A stretch of 64,000 nt of DNA from Paractinoplanes deccanensis (GCF_016862115.1 NZ_BOMI01000185.1:1-64000), one strand, 5' to 3'; positions 31,468 through 40,251 are shown, counted from the first letter of the stretch. The notes: generated from the letters alone by a model not told the origin. Program-made: numbers and translations.

Positions 31468-32331
31468 CTACGAGACGAGCCGGGCCAGCTCGTCTTCGGG
31501 CCCGGGCGGCAGCCCCCAGCTCCCGGCCGGCGGGCCGGTCGTGGGCTTGACCGGTCCGTAAGGATCCTCCGGGGAGTCGCCTTGCTCGAACGCGGGCCAG
31601 GCCGCCCCGACCGGCGGTGCGGCGCCGCGTGCGGGATCGCGCTGATGCACGACGGCGGATCGGTACACCGTGCCCCTGGGACGGTAGTCGGCCAGCGCGA
31701 ACCAGGGGTCGTCCTGGTGGAGGGAGACCGGGCCGTCGCGTAGGCGCTGCCGTCGCTCCAGGTGTTTGATCGTCGCGATGCGGGCCTCGATCTCGTCTTT
31801 GGTGAGGAACCGCTTGAGATGGGCGTCGATCCCGGCGCCCGGCGTGCGCCGGGGCAGCGGGATGTAGACCTCGGTCAGCAGGGACTCCGGCGAGGGCTGC
31901 CGGATGTCGCCCGGGTCGGCGGACTCGGTCGTCTGCGCGGCCGCCGGTGCTGCGGTCTGCGCGGTCCGCGGACGGCTGAGGGCGGCAAGATGTCTGTCGC
32001 GCCCGAGCTGGTAGAGCCGGCGGATGTCCGCCATCTGCCGGGCTTCCGGGCCGCGGAAGGCCTTGCTGTACGCGGTGATCCAGTTGAGAACGGACGGCCA
32101 CTCCTTCGACTGGCCGTTCATGGTGGTGGTCAGCGTGTTCTTGGCCATGCCACCGGCCGCCGCTATCCGGTCGAGGCTGACCCCGGACTCGCGGACCATC
32201 GCCCGCAGGTATTCCCCCAGCTCGCGGGCGGGGGCATCCTCCGGGATGGGCTTGAACCTCTTCGGGGCGATCTTGTCGGGCACGACGCCGGCTGCCGGGC
32301 GTGTGCGTGCGCCTTTACGGGGCTGCTTCAT
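31468..32331 (-). CDS. Helix-turn-helix protein of unknown role
   Basis: A 287-residue protein with a Cro/C1-like helix-turn-helix at about residues 50-76 (GVSLDRIAAAGGMAKNTLTTT), a Pro/Ala-rich linker (about 120-150) and a C-terminal region with DEIEARIATIKHLERRQRLRDG, DPWFALADYRPRG and a Pro-rich end. The basic N-terminal tail (1-25) could bind DNA or RNA. I do not recognise the full-length family. It is preceded, 12 bp away, by a small one-helix membrane protein, and the two look like one operon. GC content and position suggest accessory DNA. Confidence 0.7.
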   Translation of the reverse strand: MKQPRKGARTRPAAGVVPDKIAPKRFKPIPEDAPARELGEYLRAMVRESGVSLDRIAAAGGMAKNTLTTTMNGQSKEWPSVLNWITAYSKAFRGPEARQMADIRRLYQLGRDRHLAALSRPRTAQTAAPAAAQTTESADPGDIRQPSPESLLTEVYIPLPRRTPGAGIDAHLKRFLTKDEIEARIATIKHLERRQRLRDGPVSLHQDDPWFALADYRPRGTVYRSAVVHQRDPARGAAPPVGAAWPAFEQGDSPEDPYGPVKPTTGPPAGSWGLPPGPEDELARLVS

Positions 32332-32343
32332 CGGCGTTGCCCG

Positions 32344-32631
32344 TCAGGCGTTCCCCGGCAGGGGCGCGGCCCGGCGCCCGGGGGCGCCGAGAAGCTGCGC
32401 GACCTGATGGGCGGCCCCTAACGCGAACGCGGCGATCGCTCCCGAGGTGGAGACCGCGGTCGCTGCCGTCATCCCGGCGGCGATCAGCGCCATCGGCACC
32501 AGCACGGCCACCAGAAGAACCACCAGGATCAGGACGTGGCGCGATCTCGGCCGCCCGCCCCGGCGCGCGTGTCCGCACTCGGAGCTGGGCCGCGCCGATC
32601 CGGACGTGGGGAGGCAGATCTTTTTCGCCAT
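32344..32631 (-). CDS. Small membrane protein paired with HTH gene
   Basis: A 95-residue protein with a basic, two-cysteine N-terminus (MAKKICLPTSGSARPSSECG), one or two hydrophobic segments (about 34-55 and 62-78), and a short tail. No family recognised. The ATG at 32631 has GAAAGG upstream at a rather long distance. Gene order and the 12-bp gap suggest co-expression with the downstream HTH protein. An alternative reading starting at 32895 in the same frame has no support. Confidence 0.55.
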   Translation of the reverse strand: MAKKICLPTSGSARPSSECGHARRGGRPRSRHVLILVVLLVAVLVPMALIAAGMTAATAVSTSGAIAAFALGAAHQVAQLLGAPGRRAAPLPGNA

Positions 32632-33124
32632 CGGTCTCAACCTTTCGCGGGGGAAAGGGACACCACCACCTTCGACGGACAGGGTGGCGGGGCCCGGGTT
32701 CTGCACAGGGGTGACCACGGACCGTGAGCTGCTACCCGACGACACCGTCCCAGCGCTACAGACGTTCTTAGTGGTTCGGTGCCCCATTCGTGGTGTCCGA
32801 TCGCCGACTCGTTGTTCACGAGCATCGGATCGATCTTGATGAACAACGTCAGACCTGCGCCCCCGGCGTTCCGCCTCGATCATCAAGATCGACAAGCGAG
32901 GGGAAAAGGCCAGGTCAGGGGTTGTGTGAACGAGGTCGACCGAGCAAGGTGGTGCTTGCTCGGCGAAGTCCTGGCCATCGGTCCCACGGGTTCGACCTTG
33001 ATCAGGACGCGGGGCCCCTGCTGCTACAGGGGCCCCGGCCGCGGGTCCTCGTGGCCGGCCTGCGCCCGGCCCGGCATCGCCGGTCGCCGGCCGGCCCGAG
33101 CGTCACGCTCTGTCGACAACGTTG
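32632..33124. other. Gene-free interval with nested inverted repeats
   Basis: No convincing coding sequence. CGTTGTTCA (32810-32818) pairs with TGAACAACG (32840-32848). TCGATCTTGATGA (32830-32842) pairs exactly with TCATCAAGATCGA (32880-32892). GGGGCCCCTG (33011-33020) pairs with CAGGGGCCCC (33027-33036) around CTGCTA, a hairpin that could end transcription. The first two repeats overlap, so the two foldings are mutually exclusive. Confidence 0.6.
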
Positions 33125-34501
33125 TCAGCGGCTCTCCGTGGTGCACGCCGAGGTCGATGACCCGGCCGGCGCGGTCCTGCACGCCCGTGCGCGAGGTGGC
33201 GCCAGGACGGCCTTGGGCCCTGTGCCGAAGTCGCCGCGCCGTGCCTGCTCGTCGGCGGCGCCGCGGACCGGCAGTGGTTGGTGCCCGTCGACGACCTCGG
33301 CCGGGGTCCGCGGCGGGTCGAGGCGGAAGCTCACGACGGCGAGCGCGAGGCCGGTCAGGGCGAGCAGCACGCCCAGCCAGGCCGAGGACAGGTAGCCCCA
33401 GCCCGCCGCGATGACGGCGCCGCCCAGGGCCGCGCCGGCGCTGTTGGCGATGTTCGAGGCGGACTGGTTGACGGCGGCGCCCATCAGCTGGGCTCTCGGG
33501 GCTACCGAGATCAGGCGCGCCTGGAGGGCGGGGCCGATGAAGAGGGCGGCCGCGCCGACCAGGAAGGCGCCGGCGAACAAGCCGGCCGGGTGACGGGAGA
33601 CGATGCCGAAGAGGGCGATGGTCGCGATCATGGCGGCGAAGCCGAGGAGAACGCTGCGCCGCAGGTTCTTGTCGGCCGCGACGCCGCCGAGGGCGTTGCC
33701 GATGGTCATGCCGAGGCCCATGACGGCCAGCACCCAGGGCACGGCCGACTCGGACAGGCCGGTGACGTGCGTGGTGACCGGGGCGATGTAGCTGTTCACG
33801 GCGAAGAAGCCGCCGAAGCCGATCGCCGCGACGGCGGCGGCCAGCCAGACCTGCGGGGAGCGGAACGCGGACAGCTCGGCCCGGGGGGAACCGCCCGGGG
33901 CCGCCGGGATCTCCGGCACGGTGGCCAGCACCGCCAGCAGGGTCAGGGCGAAGACGCCGGCCACCGCCAGGTAGGCGACGCGCCAGCCGGCCGCCTGGCC
34001 GAGGCCGGTGATCAGCGGGACGCCGAAGACGTTCGCGGCGGTGAGGCCGCCGAGCACCAGCGCGAAGCCCTTGCCCTCGCTGCCCGGGCCGAGCATGGCC
34101 GCGGCGAGCAGGCCAGCCGCGCCGAAGTAGGCGCCGTGGGCGAGCGCCGCCACGAAGCGGCCGGCGAGCACCAGGCCGAACGTCGGCGCGAGCGCGGACG
34201 CGACCGTGCCCACGACGAAGAGCGCGAGCAGCGTGAGCACCAGGCGGCGGCGCGGCCAGCGGGCGGTGAGCGCGGCGATCGTGGGGGCGCCGACGACGAC
34301 GCCGAGCGCGTAGATCGAGATCATCCAGCCGGCCTTGGCGACCGCGTCCGCCGAGGATTGCGCGTACTCGGCGGGCAGCAAATCGCGGGCGAGGTCGGGC
34401 AGCAGGCCCATGGCGACGAACTCGGTGAGTCCAAGGCCGAAACCGCCCAGGGCGAGGGCGAGCAGGGCCGCCCAGCGGCGGCGGGAGGTCAGGTGTTCCA
34501 C
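33125..34501 (-). CDS. MFS transporter, DHA1 family
   Basis: A 458-residue major-facilitator transporter with 12 helices up to about residue 395. Marks include GLTEFVAMGLLPDLARDL in helix 1, ALTARWPRRRLVL as the loop 2-3 motif and ALAHGAYFGAAGLLAAAML in helix 5, close to the AraJ/Ydh/sugar-efflux and drug-export branch. The last 60 residues form an unusual Arg/Ala/Pro tail, perhaps a 3' extension by stop-codon loss. A GTG start faces a divergent LacI regulator with twin operators, so it is probably induced by that regulator's ligand, perhaps a sugar. Confidence 0.85.
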   Translation of the reverse strand: MEHLTSRRRWAALLALALGGFGLGLTEFVAMGLLPDLARDLLPAEYAQSSADAVAKAGWMISIYALGVVVGAPTIAALTARWPRRRLVLTLLALFVVGTVASALAPTFGLVLAGRFVAALAHGAYFGAAGLLAAAMLGPGSEGKGFALVLGGLTAANVFGVPLITGLGQAAGWRVAYLAVAGVFALTLLAVLATVPEIPAAPGGSPRAELSAFRSPQVWLAAAVAAIGFGGFFAVNSYIAPVTTHVTGLSESAVPWVLAVMGLGMTIGNALGGVAADKNLRRSVLLGFAAMIATIALFGIVSRHPAGLFAGAFLVGAAALFIGPALQARLISVAPRAQLMGAAVNQSASNIANSAGAALGGAVIAAGWGYLSSAWLGVLLALTGLALAVVSFRLDPPRTPAEVVDGHQPLPVRGAADEQARRGDFGTGPKAVLAPPRARACRTAPAGSSTSACTTESR

Positions 34502-34511
34502 GTGATCGACT

Positions 34512-34550
34512 CTAGAACGTTCTAGTTGCCAGCGTGTTAGAACGTTCTAG
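34512..34550. promoter_or_regulatory. Twin LacI operators
   Basis: CTAGAACGTTCTAG (34512-34525) and TTAGAACGTTCTAG (34537-34550) share the 12-bp palindrome TAGAACGTTCTA with central CG, typical of LacI-family sites. Centres are 25 bp apart. They lie between the MFS start (34501) and a TAAAGT -10-like box (34561-34566) of the LacI gene. Confidence 0.9.
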
Positions 34551-34573
34551 TCATCACAGGTAAAGTTCCGGCC

Positions 34574-35575
34574 ATGACCGTCGGGGACCGCCGGCCCACG
34601 CTGGCCGACGTCGCCGCCGAGGCCGGGGTCTCGGTGGCGCTGGTGTCGATCGTGATGCGCGATGCGCCCGGCGCGAGCGCCGCGACCCGCGAGCGGGTCC
34701 TGGAGGTCGCGCGCCGGCTCGACTACCAGCCCGACAACCGTGCCCGGCTGTTGCGCAGCGGGCAGAGCCGGCTGCTCGGTGTCGTCTTCGGAGTGCAGCA
34801 TCCGTTCCACGACGACCTGCTCACCGGGCTCTACGACGCGGCCGAACGGGTCGGCTACGAGCTGGCGCTGAGCGCGATCACGCCGCGCCGCGACGAGCGG
34901 GCCGCCATCGCCGGGCTGCTCCAGGACCGCTGCGCGGCGCTGGTGCTGCTCGGGCCGCAGATCCCGTCCGCCGAGCTGGCCACGCTCGCCGGGCGGATGC
35001 CGGTGGTCGCGATGATGCGCTCGGTGCGCCAGCGCCAGGTCGACGTGGTGCGCACCGACGACGCGCGCGGGCTCCACCTGGCCGTCGACCACCTGGTGGC
35101 GCTCGGGCACAGCCGCATCGCCCACGTGGACGGCGGGCGGCACCAGCCGAGCTCGGCCGACCGGCAGAAGGGCTACCGCGACGCGATGCGGCGGCACGGC
35201 CTCGAGGCGTGCATCCGGGTGGTCAGTGGTGGGCCGGGGGAGGAGGACGGCGCTCGCGCGGCCCGCGAGCTGCTGGCCGACCCGCCGACGGCGGTGACCG
35301 TCTTCAACGATCTCAGCGCGGCGGGCCTGCTCGACGTGCTGCGCCGCGAGCATCTGAGCGTGCCGGGCGACGTCAGCGTGGTCGGCTACGACGACAGCAC
35401 CTTCAGTAGCATGGCGCACATCGACCTGACGACCGTCGCCCAGGACATCGAGACGATGACCACGCTGGCGGTCGCCCGGGCGGTCGAGCGCATCGACGGC
35501 GCGACGGTCGCCCACCGCGAGGTCGTGATCCCGCCGCGGCTGATCATCCGGGGCACGACCGGGCAGCTCGGCTAA
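34574..35575 (+). CDS. LacI-family transcriptional regulator
   Basis: A 333-residue LacI/GalR regulator. The DNA-binding domain is at residues 8-60 (TLADVAAEAGVSVALVSIVM, then ERVLEVARRLDYQPDNRARLL), followed by a periplasmic-binding-protein-like ligand domain ending in TTVAQDIETMTTLAVARAVERI. The ligand is probably a sugar. It should bind the two palindromes upstream and control itself and the divergent MFS exporter. The ATG lies eight bases after TAAAGT, so the mRNA is probably leaderless. Confidence 0.92.
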   Translation: MTVGDRRPTLADVAAEAGVSVALVSIVMRDAPGASAATRERVLEVARRLDYQPDNRARLLRSGQSRLLGVVFGVQHPFHDDLLTGLYDAAERVGYELALSAITPRRDERAAIAGLLQDRCAALVLLGPQIPSAELATLAGRMPVVAMMRSVRQRQVDVVRTDDARGLHLAVDHLVALGHSRIAHVDGGRHQPSSADRQKGYRDAMRRHGLEACIRVVSGGPGEEDGARAARELLADPPTAVTVFNDLSAAGLLDVLRREHLSVPGDVSVVGYDDSTFSSMAHIDLTTVAQDIETMTTLAVARAVERIDGATVAHREVVIPPRLIIRGTTGQLG

Positions 35576-35606
35576 GTTTGTCCTTTTTCGCGCCGACCGT
35601 AGGAGT

Positions 35607-36143
35607 ATGCGGGCTGCGTTGGCGCTGGTGCCCCTCCTCCTGGTCGGGGCATGCGGCAAATCGGACACGCCGGAGAGCTCCGGGACCTCCGCTCCCGCCG
35701 CGCCGTGGCTGAGCGTCGAGGAGGGCAGCCGTACGCCGAGCCCGGTCGTCACCTACACCGGCTCCCCGCGCCCCGGGCTGCCGCCGGTCTCGTTCCTGCC
35801 GACCAGCTCGGCGTGCGCCGTCCCGTGGCCGCAGAGCGACGCCGTGCTCATCCCGATCATCGTGACGCCGGGCTCGGGCTCGTTCCGGGTCCAATGGCCC
35901 AACCAGTACGGACGCACCTACCGCGTCACCGCCGTACCGCAGGAGCTCGTCTCGGGCGCGCAACCCGAGCCGGTCTGGCAGACCGTGACCACCGGCACCG
36001 AGTGCACCGGAAGCGCCACCATCAGCGGGCTGCAATCGGGCAAGCCGTACGTCGTCTGGCTCGACGCCCCGGACACGCCGCGCCGGGCGGACGGCTCGCG
36101 TGACCTCTACAGCGGCAAGTCGGGGGTGGTCAGGCCGCAATAG
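35607..36143 (+). CDS. Secreted lipoprotein with fibronectin-III-like fold
   Basis: A 178-residue lipoprotein. The lipobox LVGAC places the lipidated cysteine at residue 16. After a Ser/Thr/Pro-rich spacer, the body (about 60-175) reads like a small beta-sandwich (SFRVQWPNQYGRTYRVTAV, SATISGLQSGKPYVVWLDAP), similar to a fibronectin type III domain. No enzymatic motif. It follows the LacI gene by 31 bp and has TAGGAG before the ATG. The 3' end overlaps the convergent diguanylate cyclase gene by 14 bp. Confidence 0.75.
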   Translation: MRAALALVPLLLVGACGKSDTPESSGTSAPAAPWLSVEEGSRTPSPVVTYTGSPRPGLPPVSFLPTSSACAVPWPQSDAVLIPIIVTPGSGSFRVQWPNQYGRTYRVTAVPQELVSGAQPEPVWQTVTTGTECTGSATISGLQSGKPYVVWLDAPDTPRRADGSRDLYSGKSGVVRPQ

Positions 36144-37647
36144 TGTTGCGGCCGCTCCATTTCGCCGCGTACAACCGCTCGTCCGCGGCCCGGAACAGCT
36201 CCTCGCCGGTCATCCCCTCGGCGAGGGCGGCCAGTCCCACACTGACCGTCAGGCGTACCCCCGGGAGAACGTCGGAACGCGCGACCGCCGCGCGGATGCG
36301 CTCGCCCACCTCGCGGCCGACCGTCAGGTCACCGCGGAGGAAGACGGTGAACTCGTCGCCCGCGTACCGCACCGGCACGTCCTCGGCCCGGCAGTGCGCC
36401 CGCAGGATCCGCGCCACCTCGCGCAGCGCCCGGTCGCCGGTGCTGTGCGAGTACGCGTCGTTGATCGCCTTGAAGTGGTCGACGTCGACGAGCAGCAGCA
36501 CCAGCGGGGCGGTGAGCCGGCCGCGGTCGATGCGCTCGAGCAGCAGGTCGAAGCGGCGCCGGTTGTCCAGCCCGGTGAGCGGATCGCGCAGCACCTCCCG
36601 CTCGGCGCGGGCCCGGGCCGCCTCGGACTCCTCGCGCTGGCGGGCCTGGCGCAGCATGGCGAGCCGCTGGAGCCGCAGCCGCCACAGCTCGCCGGTCTGC
36701 CCCTCGACCGCCTCGAACAGGTCGCGGGTGGCCTGCCCGCCGCCGGCGGCCAGCGCGGTCAGCGCCATCTCGAACCGGATGATCGTCTGCTCGTCGGGCC
36801 GCGGCCCGAACGCGCACAGCTCGCGCGCGGCGACGAACTCGACGCGGGCGTCGGTGAGCGCGCCCTGCTGGCGCAGGCTGATGCCGAGCGCGAGATGGGC
36901 CATCCGGGCGTACCGGTAGTTTTCGGCGGCGCGCAGCGACAGCACGGCCTCGCGGGCCAGCTTCTCGGCGGGCACGACGTCGCCCAGCTTGGCGAGGGCC
37001 AGCGCCAGCATCGCGGCGGCCGCCATGTCGTCGGGGCGCTGCTGGGTGATCGCGGTGCTGCGGCGCAGCCGGGCGGCTCCCTCGTCGCACCGCCCGACGT
37101 GGCACAACCGCAGACCCCATTGCAGCAGCGTGTCGGCGTGGACCAGGCCGAACGCGGGATGGGTGACGCTGAGCCGCTCGTACGCGTCGGTGGCGGTCTC
37201 GTACATCTCGGCGACGGCCGCCGCCTCGGCGAACGAGCAGAGCGCCGAGATCCAGCGGTCGCGATCCCGATAGGGGCGGTCGATCAGGACGGCGGCGCGG
37301 GCGAGGTTGCGCATGCCGTCGACGTAGCGGCCGCGCAGCACGTCCAGCTGGGCCAGGTCGCACAGTGCCTTGGCCTCGCCGAGCACCGAGCCGGCGTCGC
37401 GGTGCAGGCGCAGCAGGCGCTCGCCGAGCTCGGCCGCCTCGGTGACCCGGCCCATGTGCAGGTACGCGTACATCTTGCCCTGCACGAGAAAGGGGACGGT
37501 GCGCTGGTCGCCGGCGGCGCGGGCCAGGGCCAGATAGGCGTCGGCGGCCTCGATCGCCTCGTGGCCGTGCCCGGTCGTCGCGAGCCGGTGCACCCGGAGC
37601 GCGAGGAGGTGCAGCGGCCCGAACGCGGTGACCGGCACGGGGAGCAT
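36130..37647 (-). CDS. Cytosolic TPR diguanylate cyclase (GGDEF)
   Basis: A 505-residue protein. Residues about 10-320 form TPR-like helical repeats; a short coiled linker (about 325-345) leads to a GGDEF domain (346-505) with DPLTGLDNRRRFD, VDVDHFKAINDAYSHSTGD and the active-site loop YAGDEF (428-433). An allosteric I-site RAED stands five residues before AGDEF, so product inhibition is likely. It should make c-di-GMP, which controls development in Streptomyces. No membrane segment or EAL domain. The ATG at 37647 is chosen; a 22-codon longer reading is possible. Confidence 0.88.
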   Translation of the reverse strand: MLPVPVTAFGPLHLLALRVHRLATTGHGHEAIEAADAYLALARAAGDQRTVPFLVQGKMYAYLHMGRVTEAAELGERLLRLHRDAGSVLGEAKALCDLAQLDVLRGRYVDGMRNLARAAVLIDRPYRDRDRWISALCSFAEAAAVAEMYETATDAYERLSVTHPAFGLVHADTLLQWGLRLCHVGRCDEGAARLRRSTAITQQRPDDMAAAAMLALALAKLGDVVPAEKLAREAVLSLRAAENYRYARMAHLALGISLRQQGALTDARVEFVAARELCAFGPRPDEQTIIRFEMALTALAAGGGQATRDLFEAVEGQTGELWRLRLQRLAMLRQARQREESEAARARAEREVLRDPLTGLDNRRRFDLLLERIDRGRLTAPLVLLLVDVDHFKAINDAYSHSTGDRALREVARILRAHCRAEDVPVRYAGDEFTVFLRGDLTVGREVGERIRAAVARSDVLPGVRLTVSVGLAALAEGMTGEELFRAADERLYAAKWSGRNTIAA

Positions 37648-37675
37648 GGTCCCAGTATCAACAAAAGTGCTCAGA

Positions 37676-38368
37676 TCAACTAACGACTGCGTACTTGTCC
37701 AGACCGTCCACAAGCAACTCGAGCCCCAACTCGAAGCGCGCGTCGACGCTGCCGCCGACCAGCGCGGTGGCGTACGTCTTGATATGGGGGTAGATGTCCT
37801 CGGGAAGTTGCTCGAAATAGGCGAGCGTCTCGCGGCCCAGCTCGGTGATGAACGTGTCCTTGTCCGAGCCGGCGTTGCGCACCTGCTTGCGCCAGATCGA
37901 GTATTCGTACGCGTCGGCGGTGATGTAGAGGAAGATCCGGTCCATCGCCCAGGCGCCGACCCGCGGCGGGATGCCGCCGGCCAGCAGCATGCCGAACATC
38001 GCGTTCGAGATGCGCAGCGCGTTGGGCCCGACCGGGACGGTCGCGAGCGCGGCGCGGGCCAGGTCGTTGTGGTCGATCATGAGCTGGTGGCCGGCGCGGG
38101 CCAGCTCCTTGATCTGCTCCTTCCACCGCGGCGGATCGAGCTCGGGGATCGTCATCAGGCCGCACATCTCGTCGAACATGAGGCGGAGCAGCTCATCCTT
38201 GTTCGCCACGTGGGCATAGAGGCTGGACGGGCCGGTGTCCAGCTCGGTGGCGATCCGCCGCATGCTGAGCGCGTCGATGCCCTCCGCCCTCACCAGGCGC
38301 AGGCCGATCCGCACGATCTCGCCGCGGGTGATCAGTTTTCTTGCGGGGCGTTCCACGGGCCAGCTCAT
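37676..38368 (-). CDS. TetR-family regulator of an MFS drug exporter
   Basis: A 230-residue TetR/TetR_C_1-type regulator. The helix-turn-helix is at about 35-57 (LSMRRIATELDTGPSSLYAHV). The long C-terminal ligand domain fits tetracycline-repressor-like proteins that sense drugs. It is divergent from a 14-helix MFS exporter, with three palindromes between them. The ATG at 38368 lies about ten bases after a TAATTT -10-like box on its own strand. Confidence 0.9.
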   Translation of the reverse strand: MSWPVERPARKLITRGEIVRIGLRLVRAEGIDALSMRRIATELDTGPSSLYAHVANKDELLRLMFDEMCGLMTIPELDPPRWKEQIKELARAGHQLMIDHNDLARAALATVPVGPNALRISNAMFGMLLAGGIPPRVGAWAMDRIFLYITADAYEYSIWRKQVRNAGSDKDTFITELGRETLAYFEQLPEDIYPHIKTYATALVGGSVDARFELGLELLVDGLDKYAVVS

Positions 38369-38391
38369 CGCCGCCTAAATTACCTTGCGGC

Positions 38392-38439
38392 GAACAGCGT
38401 TCGCTAGTAGAACGGTGTTCGTGCTGACGAACACCGTTC
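38392..38439. promoter_or_regulatory. Three TetR operators at the MFS promoter
   Basis: Three 11-bp palindromes with core GAAC-N3-GTTC: GAACAGCGTTC (38392-38402), GAACGGTGTTC (38410-38420) and GAACACCGTTC (38429-38439). Starts are 18 and 19 bp apart, nearly two helical turns. Sites 2 and 3 also form a perfect 13-bp inverted repeat (38410-38422 with 38427-38439). The MFS start codon lies within this block. Confidence 0.87.
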
Positions 38440-40070
38440 CTGATACCGCGTACCGATATCGCTGGGTCGCGCTCTTCGTGATCCTCGCCGTCGAGGTGAT
38501 GGACCTCCTCGACGCGCTCGTCACCAACATCGCGGGCCCGGCCATCCGCGACGAGGTCGGCGGGACGTACAGCCTCATCCAATGGCTGGGCGCCGCCTAC
38601 ACCCTCGCCATGGCGATCGGCCTGCTCACCGGCGGCCGGCTGGGCGACATCTTCGGTCGCCGCCGCATGTTCCTCATCGGCGCGACCGGCTTCACGCTCG
38701 CGTCGCTCGCCTGCGGCCTCGCGCAGAGCCCCGCGCAGCTGATCACCGCGCGGGCCGTGCAGGGCCTGTTCGGGGCGGTCATGCTGCCCCAGGGCCTCGG
38801 CATGATCAAGCAGATGTTCTCCCCCGCCGAACAGGCCAAGGCATTCGGCGCGTTCGGCCCGGTCATGGGCCTCTCCTCGGTCGGCGGTCCCATTCTGGCC
38901 GGCTGGCTCGTCGACGCCGACTACTTCGGCGCCGGCTGGCGCATGATCTTCTTCATCAACCTGCCGCTCGGCCTCTTCGCCATCCTCGGCGCCGTCCGGT
39001 GGCTGCCCGAGTTCCGCTCCGCCCAGGCGCCCCGCCTCGACTGGCTGGGCGTCGTGCTGGCCGCAGCCGGCGCGTTCCTGCTGCTCTATCCGCTCGTGCA
39101 GGGCCGCGAGCTGGACTGGCCGGTCTGGTGCTTCGCGCTGCTCGCCCTGGGCGTCGTCACCTTCGGGCTGTTCTCCCTGTACGAGGCACGCCGCGAACGC
39201 CGAGGACAGGACCCGCTGGTCACCCCGAGCCTGTTCCGCAAGCGCGCCTTCTCCGGCGGGCTCGCGGTCGGCCTGGTCTTCTTCGCCGCGCTCATCGGCA
39301 CCGGCCTGATCTTCACGTTCTACTTCCAGATCGGCCTCGGCTACTCGCCGCTCAAGGCCGGCCTGACCACGCTGCCGCAGGCCCTGGGCACGGTGGCCGG
39401 CTTCGTGGCGGCGGGAGCCGGACTCGCCGAACGGTACGGCCGCCGCCTCCTCCAACTCGGCACCGTCATCATGATCGTCGGCACGGCGGCCTTCGCCCTG
39501 ACCATCCGCCTCGCCGGCGCCGACATCACGCCCTACCCCCTGATCCCCGCCCTCGTCCTGGTCGGCGCGGGCATGGGCCTGGCCATGGCCCCGTTCTTCA
39601 ACATCGTCCTGGCCGGCGTCGACGACGAGGAGACCGGCTCGGCGTCGGGCGCCCTGACCTCGGTCCAGCAGCTGGGCGGCGCGTTCGGCATCGCGGTGCT
39701 CGGCACGATCTTCTTCGCCATCCTGCCGGGCCAGGTGGCCTCCCACGTGGACAGCTCGGCGGCAGAGCTGCGCACGGTCCTGACCGCGGCGGGAGTGCCG
39801 TCCGACACCCAGCCGGCGGTGGCGGCCGGGTTGCACAACTGCCTGCGGGACCGCGTGGCGGAAGACGACCCGGACCGGGTGCCGCCCAGCTGCGAAGGCG
39901 GTGGGGAGCTGCCGCAAGGGGCGCAGGCGTACGGGCAGGAGCAGGTCAGGGCGGGGTTCGAGGACGCGACGATCCGGACCGTGGGGGTGACTGTGGCGTT
40001 GTTGCTGGCGGCTTTGGGGTTGTCGTTCTTGCTGCCGCGGCGGGCTCTGGGGGAGGGGGCTGCGCATTGA
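38421..40070 (+). CDS. MFS multidrug exporter, DHA2 (EmrB/QacA) family
   Basis: A 549-residue transporter with 14 predicted helices and a C-terminal cytoplasmic/extracellular insert near 450-510. Marks are VEVMDLLDALVTNIAGPAI (helix 1 motif D1), GGRLGDIFGRRRMFLIG (loop 2-3) and GPILAGWLVD (antiporter motif C region). It likely exports a drug or natural product by proton antiport. GTG 38421 is chosen; GTG 38415 and TTG 38385 are alternatives. The start lies inside the operator block, so the repressor can block transcription completely. Confidence 0.9.
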   Translation: MLTNTVPDTAYRYRWVALFVILAVEVMDLLDALVTNIAGPAIRDEVGGTYSLIQWLGAAYTLAMAIGLLTGGRLGDIFGRRRMFLIGATGFTLASLACGLAQSPAQLITARAVQGLFGAVMLPQGLGMIKQMFSPAEQAKAFGAFGPVMGLSSVGGPILAGWLVDADYFGAGWRMIFFINLPLGLFAILGAVRWLPEFRSAQAPRLDWLGVVLAAAGAFLLLYPLVQGRELDWPVWCFALLALGVVTFGLFSLYEARRERRGQDPLVTPSLFRKRAFSGGLAVGLVFFAALIGTGLIFTFYFQIGLGYSPLKAGLTTLPQALGTVAGFVAAGAGLAERYGRRLLQLGTVIMIVGTAAFALTIRLAGADITPYPLIPALVLVGAGMGLAMAPFFNIVLAGVDDEETGSASGALTSVQQLGGAFGIAVLGTIFFAILPGQVASHVDSSAAELRTVLTAAGVPSDTQPAVAAGLHNCLRDRVAEDDPDRVPPSCEGGGELPQGAQAYGQEQVRAGFEDATIRTVGVTVALLLAALGLSFLLPRRALGEGAAH

Positions 40071-40251
40071 TGTGACGGGCGGTTCTTGGTGCCGTGATGT
40101 TGCGGGCGGGCGGGTGCGGGGTTTGCTCGTGGATGCCGCGCCGCCCGCAGGAACCACCACCTATAGAGGCCACCCACAGAGAGCCCGCCCTCCCTTGGGG
40201 GCCCCCGTCCCGTCCCATTGTGACGGGAAAACGCGAGATCGTGTCGATGCC

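Noticed and set aside
32779..33414. Plus-strand ORF of 211 residues
   Set aside because: Arg/Ala-rich, overlaps the MFS 3' end on the opposite strand, no Shine-Dalgarno, no recognisable domain.
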